From JBAVQS01 sp049694275 (lineage in GTDB: Bacteria; Chloroflexota; Anaerolineae; UBA4142; SHND01): DNA of 12,163 nt. Position numbers and translations under genes: made by a program. The stretch covers positions 1-12,163 of the forward strand of contig JBAVQS010000052.1 of the NCBI GenBank assembly GCA_049694275.1, given 5' to 3'. Under the pieces are notes generated by a model. That model was not told the DNA's origin and ran no database searches. It saw nothing but the letters and a program-made list of their open reading frames with translations. Positions 1-5,188 of this stretch are shown piece by piece (the first letter of the stretch is position 1; every line of letters begins with the position of its first letter).

Positions 1-641
1 TCAGACACGCTATCGGAGTCGAGCGGCGAGAGCGCGAGCCCGAATGCGCGGACCGGGACAAAAAGGGTGGCCGCGCCGACCAGGACGGTCCCGATCGCGC
101 CCGGAACACTCGCCCGCCACGCTTCCGGATAAAACGCCAGGATGAGCAGGCCGACCGCACCCGCCGCGATTGCGTTCATCCACACCTTGCGCGACGGCGG
201 CGCGAGCGGATGAGGTGCGGCGCGGTAAACGCGCCAGCCCACCAGCGCCACCGCGCCCGCCATTCCCGCAATCAATCCCGCAAGCCCAAGCCCGGCCGCT
301 GAACCCACCCACAGGGAGGGATGGCGAATCATGGCGACTCCATCCGCCGCGAGGGTGACCGCGACCGACAGGCACGACACGTATTCCCCCCGGATAAGCA
401 GCGCCTGCCGACTGTCTGACGCCACGTCGGATGGATAAGGGCGAAAGGCGCGCACCAGCGAGAGGAGCGCGGTCAAGAGGGCAAGCTGAACGCCGAACGA
501 CCCGACCGCGTCGTACGGGTCGTCGGCGAAAGGATTAACCTGCGACAGCGCGGGATTGTGTTTGGTGGCATCGAAAAAGAAAAAAAACAGTACGGCCACG
601 AGCAGGATCGCGAGCGCATAGAGCCGATTGGTTCTCGACAT
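1..641 (-). CDS. Multi-pass membrane protein of unknown function (3' end outside window)
   Basis: I do not recognise a named family. The frame starts at an ATG at 641-639 and stays open to the window edge (213 complete codons, no stop), so the C-terminus is missing. The start is supported by a GAGGTGA-type ribosome binding site about 9 nt upstream. Residues 7-23 form a strongly hydrophobic first helix with five consecutive Phe. A polar loop follows with the NPFADDPYDAVGSFG stretch (36-50), then hydrophobic segments near 51-66, 85-100, 108-135, 150-170 and 180-205, giving roughly six membrane passes. No catalytic or binding motif is visible. It is transcribed leftward, divergent from the nucleotidyltransferase gene; the intergenic region between them now holds an IS4-type element. 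A membrane location is secure; the role is unknown. Confidence 0.6.
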   Translation of the reverse strand, partial: MSRTNRLYALAILLVAVLFFFFFDATKHNPALSQVNPFADDPYDAVGSFGVQLALLTALLSLVRAFRPYPSDVASDSRQALLIRGEYVSCLSVAVTLAADGVAMIRHPSLWVGSAAGLGLAGLIAGMAGAVALVGWRVYRAAPHPLAPPSRKVWMNAIAAGAVGLLILAFYPEAWRASVPGAIGTVLVGAATLFVPVRAFGLALSPLDSDSVS

Positions 642-691
642 CGTTGACAATCACCTCAAGCGGTATGATGCCACAAGCGGGGCACGGATGC

Positions 692-697
692 AACTTA
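692..697. repeat. Target-site duplication, left copy, of the IS4-type element
   Basis: AACTTA directly abuts the left inverted repeat and recurs exactly at 2075-2080, directly outside the right inverted repeat. Extending to 7 bp breaks the match. A flanking direct repeat of this kind is the footprint of a transposition event. Confidence 0.7.
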
Positions 698-713
698 TTC
701 CAGTTTCCAAAGA
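698..713 (+). repeat. Left terminal inverted repeat of the IS4-type element
   Basis: TTCCAGTTTCCAAAGA; pairs with 2059-2074 with one mismatch. It lies about 50 nt upstream of the transposase start. Confidence 0.8.
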
Positions 714-764
714 GGATTTGGCGATAAAATAGGGCGATAGCAAACCGTGAGGAGGTCCAGTCCT

Positions 765-2057
765 ATGTCTGCCATCGCCGTACACAACCGTCAACAATTA
801 TACACCAATGCTCGGCGCTTAATGCGCACCGCCATCGCCGATTTGAAAGAAGCACCGGACCGGCGTACTCAAGAGACCCTCCGGGAACTGACCTATGCCG
901 TGATCGTCAAAGGCACCACCCGCCTGAATCAACTGGCGAAGTTTCTGTTTCCATGGCATAAAGCCAAGACGGCGCACAATGTCGAAACGGCCTTGTCCAC
1001 TTCGTTGCAAAAGGCCAAATATGAGGAAGCCGAGTTGTTCCATGCCTACGCCGGTGCCGCCTACGATGCGCTGCCGCGCCAAGTCTTCCAGACCTATCGC
1101 GGTAAGCAAATTATCGTGTTTGATCCGACCACCTATGAAAAACGGACGCGCCCCGGCAAAAAAGGCCGGAGCATGGAATATCCGAGCAAACTCAAGGATG
1201 TCCAATACGACCGCTATCCGCAGGGGTATGTCGATGTCTGGGCGGGGAGCTTGCTCAAGGGCCGCACCTGGCTCCCGTTGGCGCGGGGGCGTTTCTCGGC
1301 ACAGCATCCTGAGCAATTGAGTCAGAACCAAGTCGAAGAGCAAGTCCTGTGGGACGCCATCCGTTGTGTCCCGCCCGACACGAAGGTCCTAGCGATAGGG
1401 GATCGCGGGTTAGGCCGGAAAGCGATGTTCACCTGGTTGCAAGAACACGATTGTGATGGCTTGTTTCGGCTGCGCCGTGATATCAACGTGACCTTTCACG
1501 GGCGCTGGCGCAATATCTTAGAAGTGGCTCAGGAAGTGAAAAGCCTCGGGCAAACGACGTGGCGCGAGGGCAGTGCCAAACCCATTCGCGGGCAGGTCAA
1601 GCTGTTCCAGGCCCAGCTCACCGAAGACGACTGGGCCGGGCCGCCGATTACGTTCGTCGTCCTCTTGCCGGAGGGTCTCGCCGATCCACTGATTCTCGGC
1701 ACCACCCTTGGGGCGACGACGCTGCAAACTGCGCGAGCGATCATTCATTTGTATGAATATCGCTGGGTGATTGAGACCAGCTTCGAAACCTTAAAAGGGG
1801 CCTTTGGTTTGGAAAAGTTCATGGTGCGCAAATGGAAGGCGACCGAGCGGTTGTTGAATGTGGTGGCAATGGCATTCATGTTGCTGCTTCTGTTGCTGCA
1901 CAGTACCCAGAAGAATGTGCAAAGACTCTTGGCACAAGCCATCCAGGTGTTGAAGCACTTGGCGGCCTACAAGCAACTCACACTGGGCAAGTTGCGGGAG
2001 GCGTTGGCACTCGATTGGGATGAGCATCGAGAAACTTGGTACGCACTTTTGCACTAG
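765..2057 (+). CDS. IS4-family DDE transposase
   Basis: 430 residues; catalyses cut-and-paste movement of its own element on DNA. The ATG at 765 is preferred because GAGGAGG lies at 750-756, about 9 nt upstream; an in-frame GTG at 747 would place that ribosome site inside the gene. RNase H-fold DDE residues are visible: D120 in the IIVFDPTTYEK block, D213 in LAIGDRGLG, and E337 within the IS4 Y-x2-R-x3-E-x6-K signature (Y330, R333, E337, K344). A basic, hydrophilic N-terminal region (1-110) probably binds the ends, and a Leu-rich segment lies at 371-379. The stop is at 2055-2057, just before the right inverted repeat, so the gene nearly fills the element. No frameshift or internal stop is seen. 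Family membership is secure; the exact IS subgroup is not assigned. Confidence 0.9.
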   Translation: MSAIAVHNRQQLYTNARRLMRTAIADLKEAPDRRTQETLRELTYAVIVKGTTRLNQLAKFLFPWHKAKTAHNVETALSTSLQKAKYEEAELFHAYAGAAYDALPRQVFQTYRGKQIIVFDPTTYEKRTRPGKKGRSMEYPSKLKDVQYDRYPQGYVDVWAGSLLKGRTWLPLARGRFSAQHPEQLSQNQVEEQVLWDAIRCVPPDTKVLAIGDRGLGRKAMFTWLQEHDCDGLFRLRRDINVTFHGRWRNILEVAQEVKSLGQTTWREGSAKPIRGQVKLFQAQLTEDDWAGPPITFVVLLPEGLADPLILGTTLGATTLQTARAIIHLYEYRWVIETSFETLKGAFGLEKFMVRKWKATERLLNVVAMAFMLLLLLLHSTQKNVQRLLAQAIQVLKHLAAYKQLTLGKLREALALDWDEHRETWYALLH

Positions 2058-2058
2058 T

Positions 2059-2074
2059 TCTTTGGGAACTGGAA
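2059..2074 (-). repeat. Right terminal inverted repeat of the IS4-type element
   Basis: TCTTTGGGAACTGGAA on the plus strand; reverse complement matches 698-713 at 15 of 16 positions. It begins 1 nt after the transposase stop codon. Confidence 0.8.
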
Positions 2075-2080
2075 AACTTA
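2075..2080. repeat. Target-site duplication, right copy
   Basis: AACTTA, identical to 692-697, immediately outside the right inverted repeat. Confidence 0.7.
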
Positions 2081-2083
2081 CTA

Positions 2084-2111
2084 TTGACAAGCCTCACCTA
2101 CGCCCTATAAT
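2084..2111 (+). promoter_or_regulatory. Sigma70-type promoter of the nucleotidyltransferase gene
   Basis: TTGACA at 2084-2089, 16-nt spacer, TATAAT at 2106-2111: both hexamers match the consensus exactly. The start of transcription would fall near 2118, leaving a leader of about 20 nt. The -35 box lies outside the insertion sequence, 4 nt beyond its target duplication, so the promoter is chromosomal rather than brought in by the element. The direct repeat TAGACAGG (2113-2120 and 2122-2129) overlaps the predicted start point. Confidence 0.8.
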
Positions 2112-2138
2112 TTAGACAGGCTAGACAGGAGGCACAGG

Positions 2139-2924
2139 ATGAAACAAGCTATTCATATGTTCAACATTCAAGACCGTAATCGCCTTCGCGATCATGTGCT
2201 CCACCTGGCAGCCTCCGATGCGCGGGTCGTCGCCGGCGCGGTCGTTGGCTCGCTCGCGCTGGACGAGGGTGACCGCTGGTCGGACCTCGACCTCACCTTC
2301 GCCGTCGCAGATGACCGCCCCATGGTCGAAGTGCTGGAGGATTGGACGCAGAGCCTCGTCAAGGAGTTCGGCGCGGCTCATCTATTCGACCTTCCCAGCG
2401 GCGCGTCCATTTACCGGGTGTTTTTGCTGCCGGGGTGCCTGCAGTTCGACCTCTCCTTTACGCCCGCGTCCCAGTTTGGGGCCAGGGGGCCCAAGTTCAA
2501 ATTGCTATTCGGCCATTCCGTGGAGAGGCCCTACCCCGAAACGCCGTCCGCGCAAGAGCTCTTTGGCTATGCGGTGCACCACGCCTTGCGCGCACGCTTT
2601 TGCATCGAACGCGGCCGTTACTGGCAAGCCGAGTATTGGATCAGCGGTGTGCGGGATTATGCCCTGTCTCTCGCGTGTCGTCAGCGCGGGCTTGCCACCG
2701 CGCATGGCAGGGGCTTTGATGCTCTTCCGCCCGAGATCCGGGACCGGTTCAAGGGTGCGCTGGTGACCGCCCTGGAGCGAGATGAACTGTTACGTGCACT
2801 CGGTTGTGCGATCGACGGACTGTTGCACGAGACCGACGAGGTTCAAGCATTGGCGAGCCAGGTCGAACCACAGTTGCACGAGTTGGCTGTTACCTGGGAT
2901 AGTTCTATCCTGCACCCTGAATAG
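2139..2924 (+). CDS. Minimal nucleotidyltransferase (NTP_transf_2-type, ANT-like)
   Basis: 261 residues; AGGAGG at 2127-2132 lies 6 nt before the ATG. The polymerase-beta-type nucleotidyltransferase core is visible: G37-S38 in VVGSLAL, the paired metal-binding aspartates D49 and D51 in WSDLDLTF, and a third acidic position, D104, in LQFDLSF. The C-terminal half (about 125-261) is helical in character, as in aminoglycoside or lincosamide nucleotidyltransferases and related stand-alone enzymes. Members transfer a nucleotide from NTP to a small molecule, protein or RNA; the substrate here cannot be read from sequence. It is a cytoplasmic protein with no signal peptide. A strong promoter drives it, and a tiny frame starts 7 nt after its stop with its own AGGAGG, so a two-gene transcript is likely. 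Antibiotic modification is possible but unproven. Confidence 0.8.
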   Translation: MKQAIHMFNIQDRNRLRDHVLHLAASDARVVAGAVVGSLALDEGDRWSDLDLTFAVADDRPMVEVLEDWTQSLVKEFGAAHLFDLPSGASIYRVFLLPGCLQFDLSFTPASQFGARGPKFKLLFGHSVERPYPETPSAQELFGYAVHHALRARFCIERGRYWQAEYWISGVRDYALSLACRQRGLATAHGRGFDALPPEIRDRFKGALVTALERDELLRALGCAIDGLLHETDEVQALASQVEPQLHELAVTWDSSILHPE

Positions 2925-2931
2925 GAGGACT

Positions 2932-3030
2932 ATGGAACTGAATGAGTTGGCAAGAGGTTTTTTGCTTGAAGGCCTACGTGACTATAAGGGTTCCCTAACA
3001 AAGACGGAAGTGGTTTTACATTGTCGATGA
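2932..3030 (+). CDS. Small frame, 32 residues, downstream of the nucleotidyltransferase
   Basis: Not recognised. ATG at 2932 is preceded by an AGGAGG at 2923-2928 that overlaps the nucleotidyltransferase stop, so it should be translated from the same transcript. The peptide begins MELNELARGFLLEGLRDYKG, a helix-forming, mixed-charge stretch. The stop TGA overlaps the next ATG (ATGA at 3027-3030). It may be a genuine short coupled gene. It may also be the 5' end of a longer gene whose frame was broken: the next frame and its in-frame extension continue with protein-like sequence. Confidence 0.4.
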   Translation: MELNELARGFLLEGLRDYKGSLTKTEVVLHCR

Positions 3031-3311
3031 CAACCGGGGAGGACCTGATTGAACGCATAAAGCAGGATTGGGATGAACAGGGAGCGCCACCCTATATCGC
3101 CACGGATATTTATTGGTTTGAGCTTACGCCTCTGGGGGAACAGACCGCGCAGAAACTTAAAATGGCTTTGCCGGGCAGAAATTAATGTGAGAATGACTAT
3201 TTTTCTCTCTACTCGAACATTCCGAAGATTCACTCCTGGCTGCTCCGTATTCCCCGTGTGTTAGACGGAGAGTTACAAGCGCATCTCAAAGAGCGAGGTA
3301 TCGTAGAATAG
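3027..3311 (+). pseudogene. Remnant or tail of an unidentified gene, 52-residue frame plus stop-interrupted continuation
   Basis: ATG at 3027 overlaps the preceding TGA and reads 52 residues (MTTGEDLIERIKQDWDEQG onward) to TAA at 3183-3185. There is no separate ribosome site, so translation would rely on coupling. The same frame then continues for 41 further codons, from the TGT at 3186 to TAG at 3309-3311, with a protein-like composition (includes IPKIHSWLLRIPRVLDGEL) but no start codon. The simplest reading is that 2932-3311 was one gene of about 125 codons, broken by a frameshift near 2990-3027 and a nonsense codon at 3183. GC is lower than in the flanking housekeeping genes. No family is recognised, and two separate micro-genes remain possible. 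Confidence 0.35.
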
Positions 3312-3324
3312 CGAATATTGCGCC

Positions 3325-4578
3325 TTATTTCGACTCGGGAGTAGCGGCGGGTGTGGGGGGCTTTTGCGTGGGGCGCACATGCTTGGCATTCCAAATGATG
3401 TCGACGTGAAAGTGGAGCACGATTGGCCCATGGAAATTGCGCTCGATATCATTGGTGTTCTTGTCCCGGCGATACGCCCCCCCGAAGGAAACCATGGCGG
3501 TCATTTTTTTGGCCTGCCATTTTTCCTTGTAATACAGGTTCACTTCTTTGGCGACGCGGGGATCATTATAAATCACGTGCCAGACCACACCGGCCTGCGC
3601 CGCCGCATCGTCGAACAACTTGAGAAACTCGGCCGATTTGTCCGGATTCCAAAACCCTTCGCTCTTGTCGGTGAGGGGCTGGCTTGATCCTTTCTTTTCG
3701 ACCAGATAGAAATCAACCCCCCATCCATTGCTGTGGGACGCTCGGTTTTGAACGCCAAAATACAGCCCTTTGGCAGATGCCAGTGGTTCTAGCTTTTCCA
3801 TAAAAGCGACCATGGCATCAGACGTGTTCTTGAGGTTTGTAGAAATGAGGGGAATGCTCTCTGGAATCGGCTTGATTTCCTGGGTGGTCGGCGCTTTGAC
3901 CTCATAGGGGGAAAAGATCCAGTTGTCGTAATTAACGCCAGGCTGTGAAACACATGCGGCATCCAGACGGCTTGGCAGAGCAGAAAGCCACTCCCGTTTC
4001 AAGGTCCGAACGTTGCCTTTGTTCGCGTGGAATTTTCTCATCAAGAGATATTCTGCTTTTAACGCCTCCGGCTTGAGCTGCGCGGCTACGCGTTCTGATC
4101 CCTGCGCCAATCCTTTTTTCTTGCGCTCTTCAAAACGCTGCAGGATGGTATCGACAAAACTCTTGATTCCCTCATCTCCACCATAATCCTGGTCATCACC
4201 CCATGTGGCAACGAGCTTGTCCTCCTCCGGAAGGATAAGCGGAGTCTCATCTCCCCATTGCCCGATTTTCTGGTCCTTGAGCTTGGCGACCTTGCTATCC
4301 TGTGCGGCGCTCTTGGCTGGTGCTGTTTGTTCCTTGCTTGGTTCCGGCTTGGTCTCCTGCGCCTGTCTTTGCAAAAGGCGCTGCACGGCGCGATTGCCGA
4401 CTGTCCTTTGCAAATTCAAAATATCGGACGGACGCAAAACCTTGCGGGGCGCCCAGAGTGCGCGTTCGGGGGAAAGCCCATTCTCGCTTTCTGGCGAGTT
4501 GGGCTGCAACTCGCCAGTTTTGGCTTCGGCGGCGGGGCGGCGAGATTCCTGCTTGGGGCGCGACAACTCTGCGGGCAT
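3325..4578 (-). CDS. Putative LAS-fold zinc metallopeptidase with DUF4157-type N-terminal motif
   Basis: 417 residues. The ATG at 4578-4576 is chosen because GAGGAGG lies about 6 nt upstream; a longer frame exists but has no ribosome site. Residues 1-50 are polar and Pro/Glu/Arg-rich with no signal peptide. Residues 55-70 carry the NLQRTVGNRAVQRLLQ motif seen near the N-terminus of DUF4157 proteins and other proteins linked to extracellular contractile injection systems. A charged linker (71-160) and a middle helical region follow. The C-terminal part (about 270-395) has the zinc signature of the LAS superfamily (VanY/MepA/lysostaphin-like): H282-x6-D289 in SHSNGWGVDF and H389-x-H391 in VLHFHVDI, with GVVWHVIYNDPRV between them. 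Those relatives cut peptidoglycan cross-links. I infer a cytoplasmically loaded effector with a cell-wall-cutting domain. No injection-system genes are in the window. The tail (400-417) is Pro-rich. Confidence 0.6.
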   Translation of the reverse strand: MPAELSRPKQESRRPAAEAKTGELQPNSPESENGLSPERALWAPRKVLRPSDILNLQRTVGNRAVQRLLQRQAQETKPEPSKEQTAPAKSAAQDSKVAKLKDQKIGQWGDETPLILPEEDKLVATWGDDQDYGGDEGIKSFVDTILQRFEERKKKGLAQGSERVAAQLKPEALKAEYLLMRKFHANKGNVRTLKREWLSALPSRLDAACVSQPGVNYDNWIFSPYEVKAPTTQEIKPIPESIPLISTNLKNTSDAMVAFMEKLEPLASAKGLYFGVQNRASHSNGWGVDFYLVEKKGSSQPLTDKSEGFWNPDKSAEFLKLFDDAAAQAGVVWHVIYNDPRVAKEVNLYYKEKWQAKKMTAMVSFGGAYRRDKNTNDIERNFHGPIVLHFHVDIIWNAKHVRPTQKPPTPAATPESK

Positions 4579-4616
4579 TGTTTCCTCCTCTGCTTGTATG
4601 CAGCTCAGGCGCCTAT

Positions 4617-4644
4617 GGTATAACAGTCGGGCAGATGGTGTCAA
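4617..4644 (-). promoter_or_regulatory. Promoter of the LAS-type metallopeptidase gene
   Basis: On the minus strand, TTGACA (4644-4639), 16-nt spacer, TATACC (4622-4617). Transcription would begin near 4610, about 32 nt before the ATG at 4578, which fits the ribosome site in the leader. The -35 matches consensus; the -10 matches at four of six positions. Confidence 0.6.
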
Positions 4645-4732
4645 GCCCCGGAATGCAAGTTCGCCCCAGGCGGTTCGTCCCGAGTCGCCTACGCGTGCGT
4701 AAACCTCGTCACGCGATCGTCTTGCAGAGATT

Positions 4733-4760
4733 TTGTAGCGTCCCCAATCCGTGATACAAT
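4733..4760 (+). promoter_or_regulatory. Promoter of the T-box leader and alaS
   Basis: TTGTAG at 4733-4738, 16-nt spacer, TACAAT at 4755-4760. It lies just before the first recognisable T-box structure, with transcription expected near 4767. The -35 is imperfect, so this is a moderate-confidence call supported mainly by position. Confidence 0.5.
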
Positions 4761-4893
4761 AATTGAGTAGTTCGATACGCGAAAATCCGAGACAGGGAAC
4801 AAGCGCTCAAGCAAGGCATAGAGAGCCGGGTGCGGTCAGAGCCTGACCGCCGGTGAAAACCTGGCGCCTGAACCGGCGTTCGCCGCCCTGGGT

Positions 4894-4914
4894 CGTGCAT
4901 CAATATGATGCACG
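4894..4914 (+). repeat. Perfect 9-bp hairpin inside the T-box leader
   Basis: CGTGCATCA and TGATGCACG flank a 3-nt ATA loop. It lies between the closing strand of Stem I and the Stem II candidate, a position where the canonical T-box layout has only a linker, so it may be a lineage-specific insertion. Confidence 0.6.
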
Positions 4915-5137
4915 GGATGTGAGAGGAAAGCCGCGCGGCAAGTAAAACTCACCGGTCGCTCCCGTTAGCGAGCAGCGCCAGATGATTCGCGAGTATCTCG
5001 CAAATTGCGCCGTTTTGTAGGGGCAGCGCCTAGTGCCTGCCCTCGCAGGGATAACACAAAATTCGAGATACAATATGATTCTGGCGACAAGGCCCGGTTC
5101 GCAAGGACCGGGCGAATAGAGGTGGTACCACGACTCG

Positions 5138-5170
5138 ACTCGTCCTCCGTTAATGCGGAGGGCGAGTTTT
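5138..5170 (+). terminator. Rho-independent attenuator of the alaS T-box
   Basis: ACTCGTCCTCCG (5138-5149), TTAATG loop, CGGAGGGCGAGT (5156-5167), then a T-rich run TTTTGCTTT. The 12-bp stem has a single G-U pair. Bases 5144-5147 are shared with the T-box antiterminator, so the two structures are mutually exclusive. The hairpin ends about 20 nt before the alaS start codon. Confidence 0.85.
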
Positions 5171-5188
5171 GCTTTAAGGAGAAGGTCT

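Larger units (their letters stand above)
698..2074 (+). mobile_element. Complete IS4-family insertion sequence, 1377 bp
   Basis: The ends are imperfect 16-bp inverted repeats: TTCCAGTTTCCAAAGA at 698-713 against the complement of 2059-2074, with 15 of 16 positions matching. The element is flanked by AACTTA direct repeats and encodes one intact DDE transposase with the IS4-family Y-R-E-K signature. Its composition is visibly lower in GC than that of the alaS region. It lies in an intergenic region between the leftward membrane-protein gene and the promoter of the nucleotidyltransferase gene, and does not interrupt a recognisable frame. All parts look intact, so it may be a recently moved, functional copy. 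Confidence 0.85.
4770..5170 (+). ncRNA. T-box riboswitch controlling alaS
   Basis: A roughly 400-nt leader with the landmarks of a tRNA-sensing T-box. Stem I opens with GACAGGG (about 4791-4797) and closes with CCCTGGGTC (4886-4894), and contains the AGAGAGC and GGTG motifs of its distal part. A Stem II candidate pairs GTGAG (4919-4923) with CTCAC (4948-4952) and contains a GAA/AGTA S-turn pair. A 7-bp hairpin (about 5091-5113) fits Stem III. The T-box itself is AGAGGTGGTACCACG at 5118-5132. Its TGGT would pair with an ACCA tRNA end, as expected for alanine tRNA (discriminator A). A candidate Ala specifier is GCC at 4882-4884; this placement is inference. Uncharged tRNA should stabilise the antiterminator, in which GAGG (5119-5122) can pair with CCTC (5144-5147), over the terminator. 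Confidence 0.85.

Noticed and set aside
819..1343. 174-codon minus-strand frame inside the IS4-type transposase
   Set aside because: Antisense to an intact transposase with all DDE residues; no recognisable domain or ribosome site.
4919..4952. GAGGAAAG resembling the conserved RNase P RNA core
   Set aside because: The rest of the RNase P consensus is absent, and the segment fits T-box Stem II with an S-turn.
5153..5188. Upstream in-frame start for alaS
   Set aside because: The ATG lies in the loop of the T-box terminator; the ATG at 5189 has a proper AAGGAG site.
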